A stretch of DNA of 64,000 nucleotides, taken from Pararge aegeria. Its lineage: Eukaryota; Arthropoda; Insecta; Lepidoptera; Nymphalidae. The position numbers and the translations under genes were made by a program. Numbering within the stretch: position 1 is the first letter of the stretch; each line of letters begins with the position of its first letter. The DNA lies in the NCBI RefSeq assembly GCF_905163445.1, contig NC_053197.1:2418001-2482000 (forward strand). Reading direction: 5' to 3'. Below are positions 20,400-31,177 of the stretch, in pieces. The notes below the pieces were generated by a model. The model did no database searches. It worked only from the letters and a program-made list of their open reading frames with translations, and was not told where the DNA came from.

Positions 20400-20642
20400 A
20401 CTAATATCATCCCGAAACCCTTGACAGGACACGGGTCTCTTCTCAGAATGAGACGGGTTTAGGCTTTAGTCTACTACGTTGGTCAAGTGGGGATAGACTT
20501 CACTTGCTTGTGAGAACTCTCAGGCATGCAGGTTTATTCACTATGTTTTCTTACACCGTTATAATAAGTGACATTTTTAAACGCACATGACTGAGTCGAA
20601 CGAGGTGCCTGCGAACGGTCCCAACTACTAGGTTATATTACC
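20400..20642 (-). mobile_element. SINE-A, degenerate
   Basis: Minus strand body well kept (GCCTGAGAGTTCTCACAAGC); head half heavily deleted. Confidence 0.7.
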
Positions 20643-20771
20643 AATTTTTAAATTAGTAACGTTTTCCTAACCATTTTTCCCTTGCTATTTATTGCTTTGT
20701 GACCATTCTATTTTCCTTGATTTACAGTTACTTTAACTTAGTAAATTTCTTTAAAATTGTTATGGGTATTG

Positions 20772-20911
20772 GGTGTTTATTAGTTTAGCTGTATACTATA
20801 AGTATTTATGTATTTTATTCATAAAAACATTCATCAGTCGTATTAGTACCCATAAAGAAAGCTACGCTTACTTTGGTGACGATGTGTGCAATGTCATAGT
20901 ATATTTATTTA
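20772..20911 (+). mobile_element. SINE-C distal half
   Basis: TGGGTGTTTATTAG through CTACGCTTACTTTGGTGACG to TATATTTATTTA; head missing. Confidence 0.75.
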
Positions 20912-21433
20912 AGATATAACGTCTGAAAAAGTAATGAAAGTGACGAAATAATTTTTTTTAAGTAACCACTAACATACATTTTATTGTTATTTAAATTAAA
21001 TATTATAAACAGTCAACATAATATATCAGTTGAAATAAAAATCGAGCCACCTAGTAAATTTTTCATTAAACGCAGTCAAGCTCTGGCATACAAATAAATA
21101 TAATCTTACTTTTTATTAATTGAATATCGCATTTGTACAAAGATTTAATTAACGATTACATTCTGAATTTATCGAATCAATCGTTTCAATGGAATTAGGT
21201 TTCATATACCTAATGCTTAATGAAACGTAATCAATAGCTATTGTTACTGCTTTTATTAGTTCAAAACTGGCAATACGATACAGCTGCAATTAAGTTCGAA
21301 ATCAATTGGCGTTTTAAGGCGGAAACACACTTATAACAACCTAGTTAACCGATTGATATAACGCGACGCGTGCTTAATCATATCGCTGTGTTTCACTACA
21401 GTAATCCATATTTGTATTGTAAATGGGCTACTG
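20912..21433. other. No gene recognised
   Basis: AT-rich spacer between SINE-C and the R2/R4-type element. Confidence 0.45.
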
Positions 21434-22481
21434 AATAATAATAATAATAAAGATTTAATTTAATTTAAATTAAATTTTCCTTGGCAAAGTTAACTGGCGC
21501 AAGCCAAAAGTACTTAGCATCTCAGATCGTGTGGCGGTATGGAAGAGTAAGGAGTTGCATGGCAGATTCTACAAGGCCTTGTCGGGACCAGATGTAGATC
21601 AAATCGCATCTATATCCTGGTTACAGTTCGGTGAACAATTTGGGGAAACCGAGGGTTTTTTTCTGTGCAATTCTGGACGAAATCAAATCGAGAAACTACC
21701 GGAAACACATTATGAAAGATGGCACTCTAGACATATGTCGAGCGTGTCATCGTCCTGGGGAGTCCCTCAGGCATATTGTTTCCGGGTGTTCTCATCTTGC
21801 TAACGGCGAATACTTGCACAGACATAATCAAGTAGCCAGGATAGTTCATCAACAACTTGCTCTTCGGTTTGGCCTTATCGATTTTGAGATGCCTTACTAT
21901 AGGTACGACCCGGCGTCAGTTCTTGAAAATAGCAGTGCATTGCTCTACTGGGATCGAACGATTATCACTGACAGGTATATTACGGCTAATCGACCTGATA
22001 TAGTGCTAGTCGATCGATTAGTGCGCCGTGCAATAATTGTTGATATTACTATTCCACATGACGATAATCTGGTGAAAGCTGAAAAGGAAAAAGTATCTAA
22101 ATACTTGGACCTTGCTCACAAGATTACCGACATGTGGAATGTTGAGTCGATCGTTATTGTTCCGATCGTCGTTTCAGTCAATGGTCTTCTCGCGAAAAGC
22201 TTCGACCAACATCTTAAGAAGCTTTCGCTTGGTTGTTGGATCAAGGGTCGGATACAGAAGGCAGTCCTTGAAACGGCGCGTATTGTAAGGAGGTTCCTAA
22301 CTCTGGAGCCCTGACCGCCGGTTGCTTGGGCCCCGCAAGCGGAGGGTGGATGTTTATTTTCTTTTTTTTTTTAATTTTTTATTAGTTTTTTATTTATTTT
22401 TTAAGCATTGTTAAAAATTAAAAAAAAAAAATTATTTTGAATCAAAATGATAGAAAATAAAAACATAATAATAATAATAAA
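21434..22481 (+). mobile_element. R2/R4/Dong-type non-LTR retrotransposon, 5'-truncated
   Basis: A coding remnant (next entry), a short 3' UTR (GCTTGGGCCCCGCAAGCGGA) and an A/T-rich tail. Both edges are TAA-type microsatellite: 21434-21452 on the left, 22466-22481 on the right. A second 3' end lies at 46.30-46.52 kb and also abuts TAATAATAAATAAA. From memory, Dong of Bombyx inserts in TAA repeats; the same habit here is my inference. Confidence 0.8.
21531..22314 (+). pseudogene. LINE C-terminus: CCHC zinc finger plus restriction-like endonuclease
   Basis: The frame that ends at the TGA 22312-22314 carries a zinc knuckle C-x2-C-x8-H-x4-C (ICRACHRPGESLRHIVSGC), then the endonuclease core: RPDIV, VVDIT-like IIVDITIPHDD, and a downstream K-Y pair (SKYLDL). 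This order (knuckle, then PD...D...K) is that of the R2/R4/Dong group, in which this domain nicks the target DNA. The reverse transcriptase is missing. Upstream coding (GRFYKALSGPDVDQIASI) is in another frame; the shift falls near the T run at 21656-21662. With the frameshift and truncation it cannot be active. Among coding remnants here it has the fewest breaks. Confidence 0.85.
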
Positions 22482-22921
22482 CATTTATTAACCACAATAA
22501 ATAAACTACAACATACTGCAAGAGAACAGAGAAAAAGAAAAAAAAATACAATAATTACTTATTACAACAATGGTCAACGGGTCACCTACTCAGCTCTGTG
22601 CCACCACCATGGCAGAAGTTACTGCCAAGTCTGCCAAGGAAGACTACAACGCTGATTTAATCTTAATAAATAAAGAAATAACTATACTACGACAACCCCG
22701 AAATTGATTTATTTTATGGTAATATGAATAGTGTACGTCGCAAACTATTCGATAAACTGTTGCATGTTAGGGTAAACATAATCTTTAGTTATAGTTTGCT
22801 GCACTTTTGCTTGGTTCTACCAGGTACCCTTGTTTATATAACTTATCAGTGGCAACCTGTTATTAGTTTTAAGTCAACCAATTTTTTAACTATTTAGTAA
22901 AAACAATTCAGTTTTCCAATT
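22482..22921. other. No gene recognised
   Basis: Unfamiliar sequence. CACCACCATGGCAGAAGTTA near 22603 looks like a start context but its frame stops soon. Confidence 0.4.
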
Positions 22922-23178
22922 AAAGAAATAAATAAATAAATAAATACACACATCGCGATCTAGCTCCAAAGTAAGCGTAGCTTGTCTTATGGGTACTAAA
23001 ATGACTGATGATTATTTTTATGAATAATATACATATATTAACTAAATTAATAAACGCCCAGACAAGGATTAATTTACATCCCACAAACATGTTCCAGTTG
23101 TGGGAATTGAACCCACGGCCATGGACTCAAAAAGCAGGGTAGCTGCCCACTGCACGTCCAGTCGGCCGTCAAAAGCTC
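22922..23178 (-). mobile_element. SINE-C, near full length
   Basis: Minus strand: GACGGCCGACTGGACGTGCA head, B-box GTGGGTTCAATTCCCACAAC, AAATAAATAAATAAATA tail (as read on plus). Confidence 0.85.
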
Positions 23179-23454
23179 TGTTTTGTTCACTTAATTTTAG
23201 CTAGATTACTGCACCGATATGGTGCCGCATATACAGCTTATATCCTTTTAGTACTGCTAAAAACCACCACGGCATGTCCAAACTTAGTTACAATTGCGAG
23301 AAATAGCTATTATACTATAATAAAAATTAAAGTGATGATTTGAGGGATACAATAAACACTGTGAAAAAATCAATATCGAAAGTTCAAAAAATCTAAGTCG
23401 TCGCTTTAGAAATCCCTTATTATGGGAAAGCACTATAATCTAACATTAGCAGAT

Positions 23455-23662
23455 GACGAGGGTAGAGATGTCTACGGCTCAACGTTGGGAGTAGATAAAA
23501 GCTCACATATATTATTATCTTTGCCGTGGCACTGACAAGCCGAGCTTAGGAGGGAGGAAAGTCAAGGAATATTAAGAAATGATTTTTTATACGCACCATT
23601 GATGTAAGAATAAACAATGTAATAAAATGAATGAAACAATGATTACATTGTTTCATTCATTT
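23455..23662. repeat. Dispersed repeat S with terminal hairpin
   Basis: TTATTATCTTTGCCGTGGCA, CTGACAAGCC, AAGGAATATTAAGAAATGA also occur at 34.55-34.62 kb. Both copies end in a perfect stem: here AAATGAATGAAACAATG (23625-23641), loop ATTA, complement 23646-23662. Confidence 0.7.
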
Positions 23663-23905
23663 ATGAAGTGAATAATGACTAAATTCATCATGAAAATCAA
23701 GGATTAACTGATATTCTTTAACTTTTTAATCATCTTTCGAAGATGGTGCAAGATGCAATGCGTATTTTTGAATTTAGATTCGCAGATCGATTCCTTCTCC
23801 GCTTTTTAGCCGGTTTTTTGACAAAGACTTTTTTAACATCTACCCTAAATATTAAATAGGTCATATTTTTTATGGATATGAATAACAGGAGCTACCAATG
23901 CTACC

Positions 23906-24075
23906 AAGTTGCTTGAATGGCAGTCCCGCACTGGTAAACGCAGCGTTGGTCGACCCCCGACAAGGTGGACGGACGTCATTAGGCGCGTCGCAGGTAGCCG
24001 CTGGATTCAAGCGGCGCAAAACCGTGGAATTTGTGTCCAGCAGTGGTGGTCTATCGGTTGATATGATGATGACCG
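23906..24075 (+). pseudogene. RTE-type LINE C-terminus, in frame
   Basis: From 23909 to the TGA at 24059-24061 the frame reads LLEWQSRTGKRSVGRPPTRW, then TDVIRRVAGSRW, QAAQNRG, QQWWSIG, stop. That is the standard C-terminal tail of lepidopteran RTE-type endonuclease-reverse transcriptases (GRPxxRW, VAGxxW, AQxR). A GATATGATGATGA tail follows the stop. About 50 codons remain. Confidence 0.85.
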
Positions 24076-24184
24076 ATGATTTGCCGACTTTTAAGAAACA
24101 AACGGACTGACAATAATAATTTTTGAGAAATTGGCTTTAAATAACTGGGGCAAGTTATTTGACTATGTATAAAAGTGTATAAGT

Positions 24185-24335
24185 TACTGTTATTGCTTAG
24201 ATATGTTGACAATGTAAAATCAACGTCTACTGAGGATGCTGATGGCTCGATAAGAGTACATTGCCCAAGCAAATTAAGCTTAATGTTCATGGAACTCCGC
24301 AAAGTAACACGCGCTGCTTCTATCCAATATTTGAC
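24185..24335 (+). mobile_element. Family P, internally deleted
   Basis: ACAATGTAAAATCAACGTCT, ACTGAGGATGCTGATGG, then GCAAATTAAGCTTAATGTTC, AACTCCGCAAAGTAACACGC, GCTTCTATCCAATA. The snap-back region is absent. Confidence 0.75.
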
Positions 24336-25154
24336 AACCGTTGTTTTACACTCATCCCAAATGTCACTTGATTAAAATATGTCGTCACAAGTAAACAACT
24401 GCCTTAAAATTTATACACTACGTGGCTATTATATCTATGCTGTCATATATCAATGATACGCGTACAGAAATGCTGAACACGATGTCACTCACTGTATTGG
24501 ATATGATGCTATTGGTTGGATTTTTTCCAATTTCCTGAACATCTAACTAAAATATTATATTACATTTATTTGTTCAGGAGAATACCTAGTAGAGTAACAA
24601 TGAAATGATTACTGAAAATATAAAGTAATCATCAGGTAATATTGTGGTGGCAGTTTAAGCCTTAATATTGGAAATTAGCTTAATTTAAAGGCAATTTTCC
24701 AATGGTGTATTACAGCTCATACATAGATGAAAATCTTCCGAACTACAACAATATACTAGGCTTCCACCCTATGCTTAGTAAATATCAAAGGCACAGACCT
24801 CCTCTCTCATAGGAGAGACGGTATTAGAGCATACACCATGCTGCTCCATTGTGGGTGGATGAGCTAACTTAACTAATTTACGCGGTGACATCCAAATGTT
24901 TACATTTAAGGCCAAGTAGGGTCAAGAATAACTATGACTTATATTTTTGCCCTACTAGGTATATGTGGAGTGAAAAATTGGAACAGGGTGAACTGATATC
25001 TGGGTTGGATAGAGGAACACTATTCATCCTTGTTTTTAGGTGTTCACATTAATCTGTTCTAATTGACTCTATACGTTTTCAACATAACATTTTCACTTAT
25101 GTGACATTATTTGAGATCTGTCTAACAAATACCAAAATGTCCCAACGAGAATTT
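24336..25154. other. No gene recognised
   Basis: Unfamiliar AT-rich DNA with a few short repeats. Confidence 0.4.
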
Positions 25155-25239
25155 CATTGTTTCCGAACTTTTCGGTTGCGTACAATGAAACACCGTTTAC
25201 CGAAGGGCCACGACTTTTGGTGTAAGGTCAATTATGTGG

Positions 25240-25835
25240 CACCCCAATGTTAGAATAGAATAGAGTAAAATAAAATAGAATACAATTACTTTATTTGCTG
25301 GAATGAGGAACATGTTTTGGTGTAACCTATAAAACTAATTTAATAGTATGCAGAAATTCACATGATTGTTAACTAAATGATTATAAAAAACTAGATCAAT
25401 ATGCATTGACACTCGTAGATTTATATTCAATTAAAAATAAAACTAATAAGAAATATAAAATAATTATCACAAAATACAAAGTGAAATTATAAAGTAAAGT
25501 ACAAAATATTTTAATGTCATAATATTGTCAGCCTTAGCCCTCACTTTCAATGTCAGTAATTTTATTATTTTTGGGTACACTTTAATTAATTGCAAAACAT
25601 CATTTATATAATAAAAACTTTTGTCCATCAGCCAGTGCTTTAGTTTTATCTTAAAAGTTTGGAGTGGCATGGCCTGTATCTGTACTGGTAATCTACTGAT
25701 GTTATATTTATTAATCAATTTCATATCGAAACTCAGTGGAACACGACAGATGAAAGCTGGTTCTGCTATTAACATGTGCGTGGGAAAAATAGTATGTTAA
25801 AACGGAAGGCTGAAGAATACCAACTACATATAGGT
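25240..25835 (-). pseudogene. Jockey/CR1-like LINE: ORF2 C-terminus plus 3' UTR
   Basis: The minus-strand frame 25467-25775 reads CRVPLSFD, YNISRLPVQI, PLQTFKIKLKHWLMDKSFYY, matching the typical ORF2 end (N.LP..I....L..FK..LK.WL....FY). The low-coordinate end is an AATAGAATAGAGTAAAATAA simple tail, so the element runs right to left. Catalytic domains are absent. Confidence 0.7.
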
Positions 25836-26084
25836 GGGGGTGAAATACATTTCTGTGACGCTTGGTATAAGGGCGGAGGTGTTAGTTGAAGCAAATCTCC
25901 AGAACTCACCCTATTATAAAGGTGATAGAAACACATGTGGATATGTAATCTTTAAGATGCTGCAGACTTTGTTAATCCGCAAATATTTAGAATGCGCTGC
26001 GACTTCCGATTTCCCCACCACCTTTAATATGTGTGTACTTTCAAAACAAGAGTGTATATGCACGATCTATATGATTCCACGGAA

Positions 26085-26378
26085 AAACATGCGGGCAACC
26101 ATTCGCCCGAGAGCACGGGTCTTCTCGCAATGAGAAGGGATTAGAGCCGTAGTCCACCATGGTGGCCTAGTGCACCTTGGTGGACTCAACACACTTTTGG
26201 GAACATTATGTAGAACTCCCAGGCATGCCGTTTTCTCACGAAGTTTTCCTTCATCGTTGAAGCAAGTGATATTTTAATTACCTAAAACGCACATAACTTG
26301 AAAAAGCTTGCTGGGATTCGAACTCGGCTCCCCGAAAGGGCGGTCAAGCATCTGCCCAATGCGCTATCACCACTTTAA
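26085..26378 (-). mobile_element. SINE-A, near full length, no ATGATG tail
   Basis: Minus strand: head GTGGTGATAGCGCATTGGGC, B-box GAGTTCGAATCCCAG, complete body to GGGCGAATGG. Confidence 0.85.
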
Positions 26379-26807
26379 TATAAAACATAGTGGAAATTAA
26401 ATATAATAACATAATGAGCGGCCATAAATCAAAAAAGCCGTGGCCCAGTGTTTAGGTTGACACGTACGAATAGTTGAAAAACCGCCTAACTTTCGTGCAA
26501 ATTGTCAGAAATGTGACAAAAAAACCTTTGTGCCAAACTTTGAAGGTTAAGGGCACACTTCGGGGATTAGATAATAACTACTAATAAAAGTAGCTTTTGT
26601 TCAACTACATCTAATATGAAACGAAATTTGTTAAATTAGTTTTCAACGGTTTGTTTATTTACTTTATAATATCATTTAGGGTTTTAGGAATTTGAAAAAT
26701 TGTCTTGAATAAGCTAACTGAGAACAGTTAATTTTGATCTATATATCAAGGTGTATAAGTGAAGCTCTTCACCTACGGCGTGGAAGGTACCTATTATACC
26801 ACTTTTT
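26379..26807. other. No gene recognised
   Basis: Unfamiliar AT-rich sequence. Confidence 0.4.
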
Positions 26808-27106
26808 TTTTTCATTACAAGTTAGCCCTTGACTGCAATCTCACCTGGTAGTAAGTGATGATGCAGTCTAAGATGGTAGCGGGCTAAGTGTTAGTAGTAG
26901 TTAGGGAGTATGGTAGTCATACCCCTAAGTCGCTTAGCGGCACATCTTTGTCTGTAGGGTGGTAACTAGCCACGGCCAAAGCCTCCAGACCAGACCAGAG
27001 AAAATTAAGAAAATATAAATTCCCAAATTGCCCCTGCTGGGAATCGTACCCGGGTCTTGCTACTTAAATTCACAGAGCACACCGCTGCGCCAGAGAGGTC
27101 GTCAAA
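26808..27106 (-). mobile_element. SINE-B, full length
   Basis: Minus strand: GACGACCTCTCTGGCGCAGC head, body with CTCTGGTCTGGTCTGGAGG, end CTTGTAATGAAAAAAAAA. Confidence 0.9.
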
Positions 27107-28379
27107 CCTGAACACAACAATAATGTTTGGCGGCATGGCGGTATTACCTCACCGGACAATGTCTGTCACAAAAACCTCAGTTACTACGAAATGTATAAAG
27201 AGTTGAGAGACTTTACATCCTGTTAACGCGATACAAACTCATAATAAAATAAGACCTATTTAAGTTAACAAACGCAGTTAATATTTTACATCACCACTTT
27301 GATCGTATCAAAGTCACCGAACAATAAACTCTTAATAAAATTAGGCCGGATCCAGACCAAGAAGTGCAGTTAACATTTTATTACATTACTTTGAGTTTGT
27401 CACTTGTAGTCAGAGAGGTTGCGGGTAGTTTCAGGAGATGCTTTTAAATCATAATAATTTTAAACCTTTGTGGCATTTAACACTTGGTCACGTACCAACT
27501 TTATTGTAGCAGAGATAGGTATATAGTATACATAATGAGGCTAAGAAGCGGGTGGTCGAGCTTAAAAGATTATAGTATTTATTGTCAGGAAAACTCAATA
27601 ATTTTCTGGCCTGACCTAGGTACAACAGCAGTACAACATCTTAATCATAAAGTCAACAACGCAATCTGTTTGTGCGACAGTCATAAACAACACAAATAAA
27701 GCGGGCGTTTCACCGCTTCTTAGAAAATATTGCCTCAATTATTTTTTCGGAGAAATAAGCAATTATTATGACATAAAAGAAAAACTAAATAAAAAGATCC
27801 ATTTGACTTAGGATACCAAATTACTAATCAGAGAAAATAATAATAAATTATTATTAAATACTCAGAAATAAGAGTATTTCAATTTGTGAATAGTTTTTTT
27901 TTCATTCAGACACAAAGGCGATGTCAAAAAAGATGTTAGTGTTAGGAAACTTACGATAAAAACGACTATCAATGTCGTTTCTAACCATATCGTCGCATAT
28001 CTATGCAAGATAGACACTACAGAAGAGATTCAATCACCATGTTAACAATATTATCATCAGCAAACAATTTTTATTTTATAAATAAAAGCAAACTTATCCC
28101 ATATCAAGTGCTTTGTCAAAATATCCCACTATTTCCCGACCTATTTGAGCTCATCACTTGGTGGTTTATTATCATAATAAATGACTCCATATCACGGCTT
28201 TATGACGCAGTTAACGCCGCCCGAAACGATGTCTTGGTTCACGCAAGTTCATATTTACTTACTTGTTTATATTATCTTTGCATTACATTTATAAGAAAAC
28301 AGCCCTATTTTGTATCGTAGAGTTTATTGAGTATATTTTAACCCCATTCCACGTGACGCCACTCGTATTGAATAAAACT
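27107..28379. other. No gene supported
   Basis: Contains a plus-strand frame of 105 codons at 28003-28320 (Leu/Ile/Tyr-rich). I see no motif, no splice pattern and no repeat similarity, so it stays unassigned. A 70-codon frame at 27484-27699 is equally unsupported. Confidence 0.35.
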
Positions 28380-28880
28380 AAATCTTAGCGAGAGAGGTGA
28401 TCGAGAAAGACGTAAACTGCCGAACCCAACTCGCGTTCGAGAAACTTCGTGACATATTTCGTCCAAAATCACACCAAGGTCTAAAGACCAAAGTCTTCCA
28501 GCAATGCGTGTTGCCAGTGATGACTTAAGTATCTGAAAATTGCTCTATTACTCCTTATAAGGTGGCTCAACGTACTAGGAATATCTCTAAGTGATCAAAT
28601 CAGAAAGAAGGAGATCTGTAGAGTTATCGACATAGCTCTTGGAGTCGAAAAGCTGAAGTGGCAATGGGCGAGACAAATAGCTGAACCGAGCCGAGAGCCG
28701 ATGGACGTAGGGGTCCTAAAGTCCTGGAATGGTGTTACCGCACTTGTAAACGCAGTGTTAGTCGCTGGGAGCAGCTGATAACAAGCGGCTCAAAACCGTT
28801 AAATTTTAAACTCCCTTCCAAAGTCCTATGTCTAGCAGTGGACGTCAATCGGTTAAATTGATGATGATATAGATAAAATG
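28380..28880 (+). pseudogene. RTE-type LINE 3' end, heavily decayed
   Basis: Recognisable in order: CAGCAATGCGTGTTGCCAGT (QQCVLPVM), AAGTGGCAATGGGCGAGAC (KWQWARQIA), AAACGCAGTGTTAGTCG, GGGAGCAGCTGATAACAAG, TAGCAGTGGACGTCAATCGG and TTGATGATGAT. It keeps about 150 codons' worth of the same C-terminus as 23.9 kb, with stops and indels in every frame. Confidence 0.8.
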
Positions 28881-29187
28881 ATAGCAATAACCTTTTTTTA
28901 CCGTATTGCTTACCGTAGCGTCTCCCGTGATGTTAAGTAGAGGTTTAACTCTATAAAGGGTGTTTTTTTTTTATCTGGTGGATAATGATTATTGAAGCTA
29001 AAAAAAAACGCGCTAACCTATTAGGGGTGTTGCAGTTATATTAAAGATACTTCCAGGTAAGAAGGTACTAGAGAAAAATCTAAGAATTTTAATTCTCAAA
29101 CTGCCACTACCTCATCGAACTTAGGACTTTCCAATTATAACACCACCACACTCAGACCTGTGTAAATGTATTCCGGAAGGAGTAAAG

Positions 29188-29318
29188 CTGATGATTTTAC
29201 TTGCTGAGTTTTTTGCTGGCTTCTTCGGTGGTAGAGTCACTAAAAATTGGCTGATAGACTTGATATTTCCAAGGTGCTAATAGAGTAGGCCTACTTGAAA
29301 TAAATGAATTTTGAATTG
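29188..29318 (+). mobile_element. LINE-L 3' end
   Basis: TTGCTGGCTTCTTCGGTGGT, AGAGTCACTA, GTAGGCCTACTTGAAATAAA, TGAATTTTGAATT. Strongly 5'-truncated. Confidence 0.85.
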
Positions 29319-29499
29319 ATAGTAATAATTAACTTTTATTTTTAAGTAAAAGACACATTTGTTAGTGTAACGTATTTATATACTACAATAATACTTAATA
29401 TATTTTAATGTTTATAGAATAAAGTAGTGTATAATATTGTATGTTGTCAGAACGTTCTGTTGTTATCTCTTTAACAACAAATGTCATAAAATGATCATG

Positions 29500-30170
29500 T
29501 AGCCTACGTATTAAGATCCCGTAAGGAAAAGAGCTGAACCATAATCGCTTATCTGACCAAACAGCGGCTATAAAGCAAACAGTGCCCCGAATTTTTTTCA
29601 AAACAATCATTCAGAGCTGAGATAAAGTTAGGATTGCGAATTATCTTTCATTGTATCGCTATACCAACCCTTGGAAGACGAAACTCATTGTTATGCTTAT
29701 AGCCACAGAATTAAGAATATGCAGAAACCTCATTCAGTAATTATTACATGCAGTGCATTGTGTCCAAAAATAGAGAAAACGACCCTCGCAAAATGTTGCT
29801 AGCTCACAAAATATTTTCTCTTTTTTCCATTTGTAAACGTTTAGAACATCAGAGGTAAAATCCATATTGACAACTGCGAAACGGTATGAACCAGTGGCTT
29901 GCATAGAGGGTATGCAGACGATATAAAATTAAGAAAATCTCCACTACGAGTTACGAAAACCGAGAACTGGAGTAATACTATATTTTCTTCATTTTATATC
30001 ATCTGCCTACCCTGTACATACCCTCTATGCACGCCACTGGTATGAAGACTAACGAACAGGATGTTCGAGATCCATTTCTAAAGTGGAGTAGTTTTTGATG
30101 CTTCAATATTAGTCGTGTATACGGTTTTTGTCTGTTCTTAGTTCTGTGCTTATAACAATATAATGTTAAC
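29500..30170. repeat. Dispersed repeat Q/R, long copy with MITE inside
   Basis: 29520-29705 matches 17.46-17.64 kb inverted (Q). 29700-29880 and 30055-30170 match 32.32-32.63 kb (R: CTCATTCAG, GTGCATTGTGTCCAAAAA, AATGTTGCTAGCTCACAAA, AAAGTGGAGTAGTTTT). Q and R adjoin here and are probably one element. It ends near TAGTCGTGTATACGG. No coding sequence seen; class unknown. Confidence 0.7.
29892..30039. mobile_element. hAT-type MITE, 148 bp, with 8 bp target duplication
   Basis: The terminal inverted repeats CAGTGGCTTGCATAGAGGGT and ACCCTCTATGCACGCCACTG differ at one position over 23 bp. The subterminal parts also pair (AGACGATATAAAATTAAGA with TTCATTTTATATCATCT). Flanks GTATGAAC (29884-29891) and GTATGAAG (30040-30047) are 8 bp duplications, typical of hAT, and CAGTG ends fit hAT. 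It has no coding capacity. Confidence 0.88.
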
Positions 30171-30246
30171 AACGGTCAATTAGTTATTTTATGCCATAAC
30201 CCTAGTACAAATTTGATATTTAAGAGTCTGTATGTTGCTAAATAAA

Positions 30247-30530
30247 AAGCGATGATAGCGTCGTGGTTAGAGCTTCGGCTTCCTTTTAGCAATAACCGGG
30301 CTTGATTCTCAGCTATTAACTTTCGGAGTAATGTACGACTTCAATTTAAGAAGTGTAAAATATCACTTGCTTTAACGGTTAAGAAAAACATCGTGATGAC
30401 ACCTGCTTGCCTGAGAGTTCTTCAATGCGTTCTCAAAGGTGTGTAAAGCCCACCAATACGCACTGGGCCAGCGTGGTGGACTACGGCCTAAACCCTAAAG
30501 TGGGCCGGAAATGGGTTGATATGATGATGC
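30247..30530 (+). mobile_element. SINE-A, full length, diverged head
   Basis: Head AAGCGATGATAGCGTCGTGG, body with CACTGGGCCAGCGTGGTGGA, end GGGTTGATATGATGATG. Its tRNA-like part contains extra bases, suggesting an old copy. Confidence 0.85.
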
Positions 30531-30919
30531 CAACCACTATACCGAAGAGGTTGCTAGTAATTTAGAGTTGACTAAATATACACGCGGGATACATCAAAGA
30601 GAAAGTAATTAGTGTGCCGCGCCTTCGAAAATATAACTTCTAAGCCATAATATTATCTCTTCATTGAAAGCTTTTAATTAATTACGAGCAAAAGATGTAT
30701 CACTGCTCAATAACGTCTGAATTACTGAACAAGCTCGGTTTTAAAAGTAAAAAGTAAACGTAAGTTTATTAATTGATTTTCGATAAGTTTTTTTACGCAA
30801 TAATTGAGATTTAACGCTCTTTAGTAGTATTGGCTCAGTGGGCGATGGAGTGAGCTAAGGTGGGAGTATTTCTACACGATCAAATTAGGATATCCGTAGA
30901 GGAACCAGAGTTCTGATCA
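30531..30919. other. No gene recognised
   Basis: Unfamiliar AT-rich sequence. Confidence 0.4.
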
Positions 30920-31045
30920 TAGAGTGGTAACACGCCACGACTGAAACCTCCCATCAGACCAGACCAGAGAAAATTCAGAAATTATGAATTCAGATATATC
31001 CCCTGCCGGGAATCAAACCCGGGACCTTCCACTTAAAAACAGAAT
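30920..31045 (-). mobile_element. SINE-B internal fragment
   Basis: Minus strand: CCCGGGTTTGATTCCCGGCA (B-box) to CTCTGGTCTGGTCTGATGG. Head and tail missing. Confidence 0.8.
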
Positions 31046-31177
31046 ATAAATACAAATATATCAAATATGATGAAAAAGATAAACAAACAAAGTGTGATGA
31101 AAAAGGGTGTCATGCCATTTGCCGTGACGGTAAACGATTTGATTTTACTTCCAAGGTGTTACGCATCAAAACCGTGA

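Noticed and set aside
28003..28320. 105-codon plus-strand ORF as a possible gene.
   Set aside because: Leu/Ile/Tyr-rich, no motif, no convincing splice or start context. Kept only as unassigned.
29043..29065. A strong donor-like TTCCAG-GTAAGA with a 21 bp upstream open stretch.
   Set aside because: The upstream acceptor (TTAGGGGTGTTGCAG) lacks a pyrimidine tract and no partner exon in phase was found.
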